Positions 1 to 10,165 of a DNA stretch of 58,508 nt are shown piece after piece. Origin of the DNA: Solirubrobacteraceae bacterium (lineage in GTDB: Bacteria > Actinomycetota > Thermoleophilia > Solirubrobacterales > Solirubrobacteraceae). The notes beneath the pieces were generated by a model. That model saw only the letters and a list, made by a program, of their open reading frames with translations. It did no database searches and was not told the DNA's origin. The stretch is from contig JAUXSD010000178.1 of NCBI GenBank assembly GCA_030681525.1, positions 1 through 58,508 on the forward strand, read 5' to 3'. Position numbers and translations under genes: made by a program. The first letter of the stretch is position 1. Every line of letters starts with the position of its first letter.

Positions 1-1792
1 CGACCGTCCTGCGGCGCGCGGCGGCCGGCAGGCGGACGGTCAGCCGTGCCGTGCGCCCGGCCTTCAGCTCGCCGCGGAAGGCGCGCAGCGAGGCGCCGGC
101 CAGGCGGCCGCTGGCCTGCACGGCGCAGGTCCGGTCGCAGCGCACGCGCAGCGTCAGCCGGCGCGGCACGCCGCGCACCGTGCTCGCGGCCGCGGAGAGG
201 GCGAGCGGCGGGACCGCGGCGCGCGCGGGCGCTGCGGCGGGAGCGCGGCGCAGCGTGCGCTCGTCGACTCGGACCGGCAGCGGCAGGTCGATCGCCGGCA
301 GCTCGAGCTCGCCGGCGCCGGGCAGCGTCAGCGCCGGCAGCGGCGGCAGGATCGCCGGCAGCTCGAGCCCCAGCGGCAGGCCCGGCAGCCCGACGTCGAG
401 CCACGGGCCGTCGATCGCGGCGGTCACGCCGAGGGCGATCGGGCCGAAGCCCGTCCACGTCACCATCGCGTTGCCGATCTCGTCGAGCACGACCTCGCCG
501 ACGCTGAGGCCGTAGTACGCGCCGTCGCCGGCCGGCGTGAGGTCGCCGGTCGCGACGAGCGCCGGCTCGCCGAAGGCGCGGCCGGGCACGCGGCGGCGGA
601 CCCGGACGACGCCGGGGGTGCCGAACTCGCTGTAGGCCAGCACGGCGTCGCCGCGGCGGTTCATCGCCAGCCGCGGGTAGTCGCCGGGGCGCGGGACGAG
701 CGGCTGCGGCGCGCCGACGCGGCCCAGCAGCGTGGAGCCGAGGACCCCGCGGAAGCCGCTGACGTGGTAGCCCCAGCTGCCGCCGCCGCCGGCGAGGCCG
801 CCGGCCGAGTCGAAGCCGAGCAGCACCTCGCCGAGGTCGGAGACGGCGAGGTCCAGCGGGCCGTGGGTCGGCGTCTGGCCGAGCTCGACCGCCGGACGGA
901 GCGTGCCGTCGGGCCGGCGCAGGACGAGGTGCAGGTCGCCGAGCGCGGCGCCCTGGTCGAAGCCTTCGGGCACGGTGTGCCAAGCGATCGCGGCGCCGCC
1001 GGCGAGATCGAAGTCGACCTGCGGGGCGCGCCACGACCACGGGGTGACGATGCCCGGCAGCGCGTGGCGCTCGGGCAGGGCGCCGCCGAGCTGCCCGAAC
1101 GCGACGCGGGCGGTGAGGTCGTGCTGGCGCGACGGGCCCTGCAGGTAGCCGATCGCGATCCGGCCGGTGGCGCTCACGGCGAGGTCGCGGGCGACCTGGA
1201 CGACCGCCGGCTCGGCCGGCGGGTCCAGCGGCCGCGGGGTGGTCAGCTCGTCCGCGCCGGGGGCCAGCTCGGCCAGCCACAGGCGCTGGCCGCCCTGCGG
1301 GTCCTTGCGCGGCCAGGTGACGACGAGATGGCCGAGCGGCGTGAAGGCCAGCAGCGGCCGCCCGTCGGAGAAGTCGGTCTGTCCCTCGTGCACGGCGCCG
1401 GCCTCGCGCCATGGCGCCCCGGGTCGGCGGATGTGGACGTGCAGCAGCTGGCCGTCGGAGAAGGCGGTCGCGACGGTGCCGTCCGGCGCGGTCGCCAGGC
1501 GCGGGTAGTAGCCGCCGGGCCCGCCCCAGAGGGGCGTGTCCTCGGCCGCGCCGCTGCGGCCGTCGGTGACCGTGACGCCCATGCGCGCGGAGCTGCTCGA
1601 ACTCAGGCGCTGCTGCATGGAGACGATGCGCCCGCCGGGCAGGAGGCCCGCGTCCTGCTCGAAGAAGTCCTGGCCGGCGATCGACACCGGCCCTTCCCAG
1701 GTGCGGGTCGGCAGCCCGTCACCGCGGGCGCTGGCCGGCGCGAGCGCCAGCACGAGCGTCAGGGCAGCGGCGAGCCGGAGGCGATGTCGCAT
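1..1792 (-). CDS. Secreted beta-propeller-like protein, partial (C-terminus beyond window)
   Basis: The minus-strand frame is open from an ATG at 1792 to the window edge, giving at least 597 residues. The first 24 residues form a clear Sec signal peptide (MRHRLRLAAALTLVLALAPA, then an AxA-like site). The mature part has repeated segments of the kind LATAPDGTVATAFSDG, LAMNRRGDAVLAYSEFG and VVLDEIGNAMVTWTG, spaced about 50-60 residues apart, which is typical of WD40/PQQ-like blades in secreted actinobacterial proteins. A Pro/Leu-rich linker lies near residues 480-520, and after it comes a domain with two cysteines (RCDRTCAVQASG) seen in Thermoleophilia surface proteins. No catalytic motif is visible. 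The function is unknown; export and the repeat pattern are the supported part. The long plus-strand frame opposite is its shadow. Confidence 0.8.
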   Translation of the reverse strand, partial: MRHRLRLAAALTLVLALAPASARGDGLPTRTWEGPVSIAGQDFFEQDAGLLPGGRIVSMQQRLSSSSSARMGVTVTDGRSGAAEDTPLWGGPGGYYPRLATAPDGTVATAFSDGQLLHVHIRRPGAPWREAGAVHEGQTDFSDGRPLLAFTPLGHLVVTWPRKDPQGGQRLWLAELAPGADELTTPRPLDPPAEPAVVQVARDLAVSATGRIAIGYLQGPSRQHDLTARVAFGQLGGALPERHALPGIVTPWSWRAPQVDFDLAGGAAIAWHTVPEGFDQGAALGDLHLVLRRPDGTLRPAVELGQTPTHGPLDLAVSDLGEVLLGFDSAGGLAGGGGSWGYHVSGFRGVLGSTLLGRVGAPQPLVPRPGDYPRLAMNRRGDAVLAYSEFGTPGVVRVRRRVPGRAFGEPALVATGDLTPAGDGAYYGLSVGEVVLDEIGNAMVTWTGFGPIALGVTAAIDGPWLDVGLPGLPLGLELPAILPPLPALTLPGAGELELPAIDLPLPVRVDERTLRRAPAAAPARAAVPPLALSAAASTVRGVPRRLTLRVRCDRTCAVQASGRLAGASLRAFRGELKAGRTARLTVRLPAAARRRTV

Positions 1793-1909
1793 CTCGGGCG
1801 TGCATCGGCATCGCAGCGCCGCAGCTTGATCGCGCGTGCTGCGCGAGGACGCCCGCCGGCCTCCGGCCGCCGGACCGGGCCGGCCGGAGGTGGCGGTTGT
1901 CCGGCGGCG

Positions 1910-2074
1910 TCAGTCCTCGCGCTGGGGCTTCTCGGCCGTCACGCCGGCCTCGGTGAGGTCCGGGTCGGGATTGGCCTGGGTCACCTCGCCGCCCTCGGCG
2001 GCCACGTTCTCGGCGCCGGGCGACACGTCGACGGCGTCGTCGCTGACCTCGCGGTTGTTCTCGTCCTTCTGCAC
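1910..2074 (-). CDS. Small acidic hypothetical protein (54 aa)
   Basis: I placed the start at a GTG because GAGGAGGT sits five bases upstream of it, a near-perfect ribosome binding site; a longer frame beginning at 2146 lacks one. The product is rich in Asp, Glu, Asn and Val, has no cysteine, no membrane segment and little predicted order (DENNREVSDDAVDV near the N-terminus, EKPQRED at the end). It lies between the secreted protein downstream and a stretch of about 130 bp upstream. It resembles in style, not in alignable sequence, another small acidic protein at 9933-10115. I do not recognise a family and assign no function. Confidence 0.6.
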   Translation of the reverse strand: MQKDENNREVSDDAVDVSPGAENVAAEGGEVTQANPDPDLTEAGVTAEKPQRED

Positions 2075-2206
2075 TGCGACCTCCTCTGTGACTGTCGGGG
2101 CGCCACGTACCCGCGTGCCCGCACCGGCTATCTCCGTGGCTGTCATGCCGCCGCAGTCCTAGACCCGTTGGCGTTGCGCTCACTGCCGACGAGGAGGCGC
2201 ACGACG

Positions 2207-2326
2207 ATGCTCGAGCGAGACGGATGCCCGGCCGGCGCTGCCCTGGCGGTCTGCGCCGATCCGCAGGGCGCGCCGTTCACGGTCAGCAAGCCGTGCGGTG
2301 GAGCGCCGCCTCGCCGCACTGCTTGA
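2207..2326 (+). CDS. Candidate small ORF with three cysteines (39 aa)
   Basis: An ATG at 2207 follows GAGGAGG by eight to nine bases, which is a strong ribosome binding site in an otherwise gene-free gap. The product has cysteines at residues 7, 17 and 30 and ends in a Pro/Arg-rich tail. It terminates 31 bases before the start chosen for the next gene, so it could be a leader that couples translation to it. No family is recognised. The main doubt is that such a short frame can be open by chance at this GC content. Confidence 0.35.
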   Translation: MLERDGCPAGAALAVCADPQGAPFTVSKPCGGAPPRRTA

Positions 2327-2357
2327 CCGCGCGCGCGGCGTGCAGGACGCTGAACCG

Positions 2358-3128
2358 ATGGGCGCGCTGTGGGCGAAGCTGGCACGAGCAGCGTCCAACC
2401 TGCGCGCGAAGTGGTCCGAGGTCGCGTTCGAGAAGAAGCTGGCGATGTTCGTCGCGCCGGTGTTCGTCGCGGTCACGAGCGCGCTGCTCATCGCGCTCAT
2501 CGAGGACGGCGGGGGAGGCGGCGACGGCGGATCGGCACAGGAGACGACCGCGACCACGCGCACCACCCCGACCGCCGGGCTGCGGGTGGCCGGCCTTGCC
2601 GTGGGTGACGCGAGCGACGCGACGCGGATCGACGTGACGCTCAGCAACGGCACCGGCGCCGTGGCGTTCGTCGGACGCGCCGAGTTTCGCATCGCCGAGT
2701 TCCGAACCGTGCACACGTGCCTGCCGCAGGCCTATCTGCCGCCCAGCCATACGTACGACCTGGTCCTGCCGAGCCAGGACGCCAAGGGCAGGGTCGTCGA
2801 CGTCGACATGAGCCAGGCGATCAAGCCCGCCGACGTCGACCGGGTCCGCTTCCGGGTCGGGGTGGACGCCGGCCTGATCAGTACGACGAGCTATCTGTAC
2901 CGGCTGGAGCTGGTGCTGCACCATGACGGCGGCGCACCGCTGCGCGCCGGCACCCTGGCCGTGACCAAGCCGTTTCCGACCGAGAGCTGGTTCGACGACG
3001 ACCGCGATCGGGAGGTGGCGGCGTGCACGCGGCGCAACCGCGCCGCGCTCGCCGCCGTGCTGTCCGGCGCCGCGGTGATGTCGCCGCCGCTGCGGGCGCT
3101 CGGACGGACGGCGCAGGCCGCCTCGTGA
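2358..3128 (+). CDS. Membrane-anchored hypothetical protein
   Basis: About 256 residues. An amphipathic charged N-terminus (residues 1-28) leads into one strong transmembrane segment (VAPVFVAVTSALLIALI, about residues 31-50), then a Gly/Asp/Thr-rich linker and a soluble domain of about 190 residues that should lie outside the membrane. The soluble part has a beta-rich look and two cysteines (HTCLPQ and AACTRRN). I chose the ATG at 2358, which has AGGA upstream; a GTG at 2298 in the same frame would add 20 residues but has no ribosome binding site. It stops one base before the start of the nitronate monooxygenase-like gene, so the two are probably cotranscribed. Function unknown. Confidence 0.6.
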   Translation: MGALWAKLARAASNLRAKWSEVAFEKKLAMFVAPVFVAVTSALLIALIEDGGGGGDGGSAQETTATTRTTPTAGLRVAGLAVGDASDATRIDVTLSNGTGAVAFVGRAEFRIAEFRTVHTCLPQAYLPPSHTYDLVLPSQDAKGRVVDVDMSQAIKPADVDRVRFRVGVDAGLISTTSYLYRLELVLHHDGGAPLRAGTLAVTKPFPTESWFDDDRDREVAACTRRNRAALAAVLSGAAVMSPPLRALGRTAQAAS

Positions 3129-3129
3129 C

Positions 3130-4170
3130 GTGATCCTCGACGACCTCGACATCCCGATCGTCCTCGCGCCGCTGGCGGGCGGGCCGGCGACGGTCGAGCT
3201 CGCGCGGGCGGTGTCCGAGGCGGGCGGCCTGGGCTTCCTGGCCGCCGGCTACCGCACGGCCGCCGACATGGCCGAGCAGGTGCGCAGCTTCCGCGCGGTC
3301 AGCCGGCGGCCGTTCGGCGTCAACGTCTTCACGCCGCCGCCGGCCGCGGCCGACCCGCAGAGCTACGCACCGTACGTCGAGCGGCTGGGGGAGGAGGCGA
3401 CCCGCGCCGGCGTCCCGCTCGGCGAGCCGCGCTGCGACGACGACGACTGGGACGCCAAGCTCGACGCGCTGGCGGAGCTGGCGGTGCCGGTGGTGTCGTT
3501 CGTCTTCGGCTGCCCGCCCGCGGGCGTCGTCGCCCGGCTGCGCGCGAGCGGGATCGCGGTGTGGATCACGATCACCACCCCGGCGGAGGCCGGGCAGGCG
3601 CTGGCGGCGGGCGCCGACGCGCTCGTCGTGCAGGGCTACGAGGCGGGCGGGCACCGGGCGTCGTTCGCCGGCGAAGAGGCGCCCTACGGGCTGCTGGCGC
3701 TGCTGCAGCTCCTCGACGCGCAGCAGCGCGCGCCGCTCGTCGCCGCCGGCGGCCTCGCCTCCGGTCGCGGGATCGCCGGCGCCCTCGCCGCCGGCGCGCG
3801 CGCCGCCCAGGTCGGCACCGCGTTCCTGCGCTGCCCGGAGGCGGGCACGGCCGAGGTCCACCGTGCCGCGCTCGCCGAGCCGGCGCCGACGGCGATCACC
3901 CGGGCGTTCACCGGCAAGCCCGCCCGCGGGATCGTCAACCGCTTCATGCGCGAGCACGGCGACGCGGCGCCCGCCGCGTACCCCGAGATCCACCACGTCA
4001 CGGCGCCGCTGCGCCAGGCCGGCCGGCGCCGCGGCGACGCCAACGTCGTCAACCTCTGGGCGGGTCAGACGCACGAACTGGCGGCGGCGCAGCCCGCCGC
4101 GGCGGTCGCGCGGCGGCTGGCCGGCGAGGCGCGCGACGCGCTGCGCCGCGCGAGCGGGCGCGCCGTCTGA
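3130..4170 (+). CDS. Nitronate monooxygenase / 2-nitropropane dioxygenase family protein
   Basis: 346 residues from a GTG one base after the preceding stop. Family features are visible in order: the N-terminal PIVLAPLAGGPA strand, GGLGFLAAGY, the loop VSFVFGCPP, the phosphate-side segment ADALVVQGYEAGGHRAS containing the EAGGH motif whose His is the likely catalytic base, then AAGGLASGRG and AAQVGTAFLRC for FMN phosphate binding. Members are cytosolic FMN enzymes that oxidise alkyl nitronates such as propionate-3-nitronate with oxygen. Related enoyl-reductase-like proteins share the fold, so the exact substrate is uncertain. It faces the DUF2238 gene tail to tail with seven bases between them. 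Confidence 0.85.
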   Translation: MILDDLDIPIVLAPLAGGPATVELARAVSEAGGLGFLAAGYRTAADMAEQVRSFRAVSRRPFGVNVFTPPPAAADPQSYAPYVERLGEEATRAGVPLGEPRCDDDDWDAKLDALAELAVPVVSFVFGCPPAGVVARLRASGIAVWITITTPAEAGQALAAGADALVVQGYEAGGHRASFAGEEAPYGLLALLQLLDAQQRAPLVAAGGLASGRGIAGALAAGARAAQVGTAFLRCPEAGTAEVHRAALAEPAPTAITRAFTGKPARGIVNRFMREHGDAAPAAYPEIHHVTAPLRQAGRRRGDANVVNLWAGQTHELAAAQPAAAVARRLAGEARDALRRASGRAV

Positions 4171-4177
4171 GACTCGA

Positions 4178-4819
4178 TCAGGAGCGCGTGTCCTCGCGGC
4201 GGTTCTCGCCGGGGATCCGGCGTACCGAGCCCCAGCCGCGTTCGGACCACAGCACCATGAGCGCACCGCCCGCCAGCGACCCGCCGGCGTCGGCGATGAG
4301 GTCGCCGACCGTGTCGGTGTTGCCCTCCGAGAGCTCCGAGCCGAAGATGCCGTCGGAGCTCCATTCGAAGATCTCCCAGAGGGCGCCGACGGCCAGGCCG
4401 AGCGCGAAGACCGCGATGAGCATCCCGGCCTCGTGCCGGGGCAGCGTCTCCTGGCTGGGATCGGGCATGACCTCGATCCGCGCCAGGCACAGGTAGATGA
4501 TCTGCGAGGCCAGCAGCGGCACGACGAAGTGCACGACGCGGTCGTACCACTCGATCGTGTCGTAGAGCCCGAGCGCCTCGCCGCCCTGGGTGAACATGAG
4601 CGCGACGATCGTCGCGAGGTCGTAGAGGCGTGGCAGGTTCGCCAGCCGCGCGGCGACGAGCACCGCGAACGCGAGGCCGAGGTTGAAGGCGGCGGCCGCG
4701 TCGCCGGACACCGCGAACGCGACCGCCCCCGCGGCGAACACGAGCCGCAGGACGTCCAACGGGTCGCGCACGACCCGCGACCAGTCGCCCATGACGAGCC
4801 TGCGGGTGTCGAGGGTCAC
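4178..4819 (-). CDS. YjdF-like DUF2238 membrane protein
   Basis: 213 residues with about six hydrophobic segments. The diagnostic stretch is WYDRVVHFVVPLL followed later by GALWEIFEWSSDGIFGSE and DTVGDLIADAGGSLAGG; these E/D/H-rich membrane motifs are characteristic of the DUF2238 (YjdF) family of inner-membrane proteins, whose biochemical role is not established. I chose the GTG at 4819 because GGGAGAG lies just upstream; an ATG at 4792 is possible but has a poorer site. It is convergent with the nitronate monooxygenase-like gene and divergent from the enoyl-CoA hydratase gene, with 88 bp in that shared upstream region. Confidence 0.8.
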   Translation of the reverse strand: MTLDTRRLVMGDWSRVVRDPLDVLRLVFAAGAVAFAVSGDAAAAFNLGLAFAVLVAARLANLPRLYDLATIVALMFTQGGEALGLYDTIEWYDRVVHFVVPLLASQIIYLCLARIEVMPDPSQETLPRHEAGMLIAVFALGLAVGALWEIFEWSSDGIFGSELSEGNTDTVGDLIADAGGSLAGGALMVLWSERGWGSVRRIPGENRREDTRS

Positions 4820-4907
4820 GCCGCTCTCCCTACCCGCCGGCGCGCTTCGTTCGCCGATCGCCGGCCGCGATCGAGGCGGCCGGCGGCGACTCCGTACGCT
4901 TGCGCGC

Positions 4908-5645
4908 GTGGGATCGCTGCAGGAAGTCGCCGTCGAGCCCGGCATCGCGCTGCTGCGCCTCGACCGGCCGGAGCGCCGCAACGCGCTGGACTCCGGCCTG
5001 CTGATCGAGCTTGTCGACGCGCTCGAGCGCCTGTCGATCGACGACGAGCTGCGCGTCCTCGTGTTCTCGACGACCTCGACGCGGGCGCTCTGCTCCGGCG
5101 TCGACATCACCGAGGAGCTCGACCACGCCGGGGGCGTCGCGCGGATGAAGTCCTTCTCGCAGTTCCTCGCCGCGCTCGAGGCGTTCCCGGTCCCGACGAT
5201 CGCCGTCTGCGTCGGCAACTGCGTCGGCGGCGGCGCCGAGCTCGTCGCCGGCTGCGATCTGCGGATCGCCGGCGACAACCTCAAGCTCGCGTGGGCGGGC
5301 GCGCGGCTCGGAGTGCCCGTCGGCCCGGCGCGGCTGACCCCGCTTGTCGGCGTCGCCCGCGCGAAGGAGCTGATCTTCACCGGCCGCATCGTCGGCGCCG
5401 AGGAGGCGGCGGCGATCGGGCTGGTCCACGACACCGTGCCCGCGGAGGAGGCGGAGGGCGCCGCGCTGCGCCTCGCCCGCCATGTCGCGGCGCACGCGCC
5501 GGAGGGCGTCGCGATCCTCAAGGCGGCCTTTCGCGAGCTCGACGGCGCACAGGGCCGCGTCGCGCACGAGAACGAGCTGCTCGAGGTCTTCCAGCGCAAG
5601 GGCGCCGGGCTGCCGCAGGGTCCGCGCCCGGGCCGCTCGGCATGA
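4908..5645 (+). CDS. Enoyl-CoA hydratase/isomerase family protein
   Basis: 245 residues from a GTG at 4908. The crotonase fold is clear: LDRPERRNALDSGLLIEL near residue 20, the first oxyanion-hole segment TRALCSGVDITEEL, and the second oxyanion-hole segment CVGNCVGGGAELVAGCDLRIAG, which carries one of the usual acidic positions. The position that holds the second catalytic Glu in true hydratases falls in ARLGVPVGPARLTPLVG and looks substituted, so a substrate other than a plain 2-enoyl-CoA is possible. Cytosolic fatty-acid or side-chain degradation is the likely context. Its stop overlaps the start of the DNA glycosylase gene (ATGA). Confidence 0.85.
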   Translation: MGSLQEVAVEPGIALLRLDRPERRNALDSGLLIELVDALERLSIDDELRVLVFSTTSTRALCSGVDITEELDHAGGVARMKSFSQFLAALEAFPVPTIAVCVGNCVGGGAELVAGCDLRIAGDNLKLAWAGARLGVPVGPARLTPLVGVARAKELIFTGRIVGAEEAAAIGLVHDTVPAEEAEGAALRLARHVAAHAPEGVAILKAAFRELDGAQGRVAHENELLEVFQRKGAGLPQGPRPGRSA

Positions 5646-6571
5646 TCCTCCCGCCGGGCGGTGGGGCGAGGGAGACGGTCAGCCTGCGGCTGGCGTTCCG
5701 GCCTCCGCTGTGGCCCGACAACCTGTTCGGCCATCTCGCCGCCACCGCCGTGCCCGGCGTCGAGGAGTGGCGCGACGGCTGGTATCGCCGCACGCTGCGG
5801 CTGTCGCACGGCGCCGGCATCGTCGCGCTCACGCCGCAGGCGGACCACATCGACTGCCGCCTGACGCTCGCCGACGCGCGCGATCGCTCGGTCGCGGTCA
5901 GCCGCTGCCGGCGGATGCTCGATCTCGACGCCGATCCCGTCGCCATCGACGACCACCTCTGCCGCGACCCGCACCTGGCCGCGCTCGTGCGCCGCGCGCC
6001 CGGCCGGCGGGTGCCGGGAACGGTCGATCCCGCGGAGTTCGCGGTGCGCGCCGTCCTCGGCCAGCTGGTGTCGACCGCGGCCGCCCGCACCCATGCCGCC
6101 CGGCTCGTCGTCGCGCACGGCGAGCCGATCGACGATCCCGCCGGCGGCCTCACCCACCTGTTCCCGGACCCGGCCGCGCTGGCGCAGCTCGATCCGGCGT
6201 CGCTGGCGCTGCCCGCAGCGCGGCGGGCGACGCTGGCCGCGCTCGTCGCCGCGCTGGTGTCCGGCGACCTCGATCTCGGGCCCGTCACCCCGCGCGACGA
6301 CACCCGCCGGGCGCTCGCGCGGCTGCCGGGGTTCGGCTCGTGGACGATCGAGATGATCGCGATGCGGGCGCTGGGCGATGCCGACGCCTTCCCGGGCAGC
6401 GACCTCGGCGTGATCAAGGCGGCGCGCGCGCTCGGCCTGCCGTCGAGCCCCGCGGCGCTCGCCGCCGCGTCCGAGCCGTGGCGGCCCTGGCGCGCCTACG
6501 CGGTCCAGCACCTGTGGGCGACGGGAGACCATGCCGTCAACCGCCTGCCCGGCTCACGCGGCGCGAGCTGA
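5642..6571 (+). CDS. alkA: DNA-3-methyladenine glycosylase II (AlkA-like)
   Basis: 309 residues, slightly longer than E. coli AlkA. Residues 12-125 match the AlkA N-terminal beta domain in pattern (SLRLAFRPPLWPDNLFGHLA). The helix-hairpin-helix and GPD region is at about 222-262: ARLPGFGSWTIEMIAMRALG, then FPGSDLGV in which Asp254 aligns with the catalytic Asp of the superfamily. It excises alkylated purines to start base excision repair. The ATG overlaps the upstream hydratase stop by ATGA, so it is translationally coupled even though the two products have no obvious shared pathway. Confidence 0.85.
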   Translation: MILPPGGGARETVSLRLAFRPPLWPDNLFGHLAATAVPGVEEWRDGWYRRTLRLSHGAGIVALTPQADHIDCRLTLADARDRSVAVSRCRRMLDLDADPVAIDDHLCRDPHLAALVRRAPGRRVPGTVDPAEFAVRAVLGQLVSTAAARTHAARLVVAHGEPIDDPAGGLTHLFPDPAALAQLDPASLALPAARRATLAALVAALVSGDLDLGPVTPRDDTRRALARLPGFGSWTIEMIAMRALGDADAFPGSDLGVIKAARALGLPSSPAALAAASEPWRPWRAYAVQHLWATGDHAVNRLPGSRGAS

Positions 6572-6586
6572 TGTTCGCTGCGAACA
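6572..6586. promoter_or_regulatory. Perfect 15-bp palindrome between convergent genes
   Basis: TGTTCGC-T-GCGAACA begins one base after the glycosylase stop. The arms pair perfectly over seven bases. It could fold as a tight hairpin closing the alkA transcript or be a protein site. It carries the half-sites of an actinobacterial LexA box in inverted order, so it is not a standard SOS box. Confidence 0.4.
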
Positions 6587-6625
6587 CCTTCGCGCCACGC
6601 TCGCGGAGCGAAGCGAGGCCGGGCG

Positions 6626-7549
6626 TCAGGCGGTCGCACCGCCGAGCGCGATCTGCGTCTCCTCGCCGCAGCGCCATCCGCGGGCCATCACCTCGCTGCT
6701 GATCGGCACGGCGATCGCGCCGTCGGCGGCGACGCAGATCGCGCCGCCCAGTCCGCCGGCGTCGCGCACCGCGGCGAGCGCCGCGCCCGCCGCCTGCGCC
6801 AGCCCTTCGCCGGCGTGCAGCATCCGCGCATGGATCTCGTGCGCGAACAGGGTGCGCATGAACGCCTCGCCGTCCCCGGTCGCCGACACGGCGCAGGTGC
6901 GCGCGTCGGCCCACGTGCCGGCGCCGATGATCGCCGAGTCGCCGATCCGGGCCGGCGGCTTCGCGGCGTAGCCCCCGGTGCTGGTCGCGGCGGCCAGCGC
7001 GCCCGTCGCGTCGAGGCAGACGGCGCCGACCGTCCCGCCCGAGGACGCCGCACGCCCGCCGGACAGCCGGCGCTCCAGCCGGCGGCGCTGGCGCTCGGTG
7101 ACCATCCGGCCGGGATCGACCTGCTCGAGCTCGTACCGCGCGGCGAGCTCGGCCGAGCGACCGGCCCACAGCAGCGGCGGCGCGCCGGCGTGCATGAGCG
7201 CCTGCGCCGCGCTGATCGGAAAGCGGATCGCCTGCACGCCGGCCACCGCGCCGGCGCGGCCGTCGCCGCACATGAGCGACGCGTCGCACCAGACGCCGCC
7301 GTCGGCGGCGAGCGCCGAGCCCGTGCCGGCGTTGAACAGCGGGCTGTCCTCCAGCACGCGGACGGCCGCCACGCAGGCCGCCTCGGCCCCGGCGGCGAGA
7401 TGCTCCCAGCCCGCGTCGAGCGCGCGTCGCAGATCCCGGCGAAGATCCGCGTCGGCCTGCTCGTCGGGTCGCGGGCGACCGCGACCGGCGCCGCCGTGCA
7501 CGATCAGGGTCGGCGCCGCGCGGGAGGGCTTGTCTGCGCTCGCTTCCAC
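6626..7549 (-). CDS. iaaA: Isoaspartyl peptidase / L-asparaginase (Ntn hydrolase)
   Basis: 307 residues from a GTG at 7549. Type 2 asparaginase features are all present: LIVHGGAGRG near residue 15, LEDSPLFNAGTGSALAADG around 66-84, and SSGGTVGAVCLD, where autocleavage before Thr173 would give the alpha and beta subunits and expose the Thr nucleophile. Downstream, KPPARIGDSAIIGAGTWAD and the C-terminal glycines follow the family pattern. The enzyme removes beta-aspartyl residues from isoaspartyl dipeptides and hydrolyses asparagine. It follows the DUF1348 gene with an eight-base gap, so both are probably on one transcript. Confidence 0.88.
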   Translation of the reverse strand: MEASADKPSRAAPTLIVHGGAGRGRPRPDEQADADLRRDLRRALDAGWEHLAAGAEAACVAAVRVLEDSPLFNAGTGSALAADGGVWCDASLMCGDGRAGAVAGVQAIRFPISAAQALMHAGAPPLLWAGRSAELAARYELEQVDPGRMVTERQRRRLERRLSGGRAASSGGTVGAVCLDATGALAAATSTGGYAAKPPARIGDSAIIGAGTWADARTCAVSATGDGEAFMRTLFAHEIHARMLHAGEGLAQAAGAALAAVRDAGGLGGAICVAADGAIAVPISSEVMARGWRCGEETQIALGGATA

Positions 7550-7557
7550 GACGCCGC

Positions 7558-8016
7558 TCAGCGCAGCGGGATCTCGACGCCGTGCTCCTCCTCCGGGCGG
7601 GGACCGAAGATGCGCCGCTCGCTCTCGTCGATCGCCACGTCGTTGATGCTCGCCTCGCGCCGGAGCATGAGCCCGTGCTCGTCGAACTCCCAGTTCTCGT
7701 TGCCGTAGCTGCGATACCACTGGCCGGCGGCGTCGTGGCACTCGTACTGGAAGCGCACCGCGATCCGGTTGCCGTCGAACGCCCACAGCGACTTGCGCAG
7801 CGCGTAGTCGAGCTCGCGCTCCCACTTCGCGGTGAGGAAGCGCACGATCTCGGCGCGGCCGCTGACGAACCGGTCGCGGTTGCGCCAGACCGAGTCCTCG
7901 GTGTAGGCGCCCGCCACGCGCTCGGGCTCGCGCGTGTTCCAGGCGTCCTCGGCGGCCTGCACCTTCCGGGCGGCGGTCTCGCGGGTGAACGGGGGGAGGG
8001 GCGGTCGCTCGGACAT
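7558..8016 (-). CDS. DUF1348 / SnoaL-like (NTF2-fold) protein
   Basis: 152 residues. The start at 8016 has GGGAGA about five bases upstream. The sequence is a full-length DUF1348 protein: [60 protein letters not shown] and [18 protein letters not shown] are its signature stretches. These proteins have the cone-shaped NTF2-like fold shared with SnoaL cyclases and ketosteroid isomerase, but no reaction is established for this branch. It is the first gene of a two-gene unit with the isoaspartyl peptidase and is divergent from malate synthase. Confidence 0.85.
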   Translation of the reverse strand: MSERPPLPPFTRETAARKVQAAEDAWNTREPERVAGAYTEDSVWRNRDRFVSGRAEIVRFLTAKWERELDYALRKSLWAFDGNRIAVRFQYECHDAAGQWYRSYGNENWEFDEHGLMLRREASINDVAIDESERRIFGPRPEEEHGVEIPLR

Positions 8017-8244
8017 CGTGTCTCCCGGGTCGAGGTGTGCGGGATGCTCGGTTGAGGCGACCAAGCCTACGGGCCGGCATCGTCGTCCCGGCACCATGGC
8101 CGGCGCACGCCGGGCGCACGGCGCCCCGGTGTCGCCGTGCGGCATGGGGCCGCGCGAGTCGCTCGCCTGGCGGATGCCGTGTATTAACCCGCCATCGCGG
8201 AGATAGTGCTCGGATGCTTCGGTTTACGAGGAGCGGGGGGCGTC

Positions 8245-9858
<1,614 letters not shown>

Positions 9859-9932
9859 GCGGCGGCACTCGAACACTCGGCGCCCGCGCCGCGGTGCTGG
9901 CGCACCCGGTGCGGTATCCGCAACCGCGCGGC

Positions 9933-10115
9933 TCAGCCCGGTCCGGAATCCTCGGGCGAGGGCTCGCGCGGGCCGTCCGCGCCGCGCTCGGGCGTCACCG
10001 GCCGCGACGGCATGTTCTCGTCGCCGGGACCCGTCGCGCCGCCGCGCGGCTGGTCGTCGGGCACGGCGCCGCGCCCGCCCTCGTCGGTGAGCGGTGTTTC
10101 ATCGGGATGTTCCAT
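9933..10115 (-). CDS. Small disordered acidic protein (60 aa)
   Basis: The ATG at 10115 has AGGAGG eight bases upstream, a strong site. The product (MEHPDETPLTDEGGRG at the start, PREPSPEDSGPG at the end) is almost entirely Asp, Glu, Pro, Gly and Arg, with no hydrophobic core, and is expected to be intrinsically disordered. It lies just downstream of the Vps62-domain gene on the same strand, separated by 50 bp, so it may be the last gene of that long block. No family is recognised. Confidence 0.55.
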   Translation of the reverse strand: MEHPDETPLTDEGGRGAVPDDQPRGGATGPGDENMPSRPVTPERGADGPREPSPEDSGPG

Positions 10116-10165
10116 GGGCCGCCTCCTACCCGCTCCGCGCCGCGGTGACCACGACACGCGTCGCT

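Noticed and set aside
764..2326. 520-codon plus-strand frame
   Set aside because: It is antisense to the secreted protein, whose frame has a signal peptide and repeat pattern. The plus frame is Arg/Ala/Gly-rich without motifs; only its last 39 codons, behind a ribosome binding site, are kept as a candidate.
4820..6532. Long N-terminal extension of the DUF2238 minus-strand frame
   Set aside because: It is antisense to the hydratase and glycosylase genes; a GTG with a good ribosome binding site at 4819 fits the family length.
6572..6586. Possible SOS box controlling alkA
   Set aside because: The half-sites are in the wrong order (GTTCG before CGAAC) and the site is downstream of alkA.
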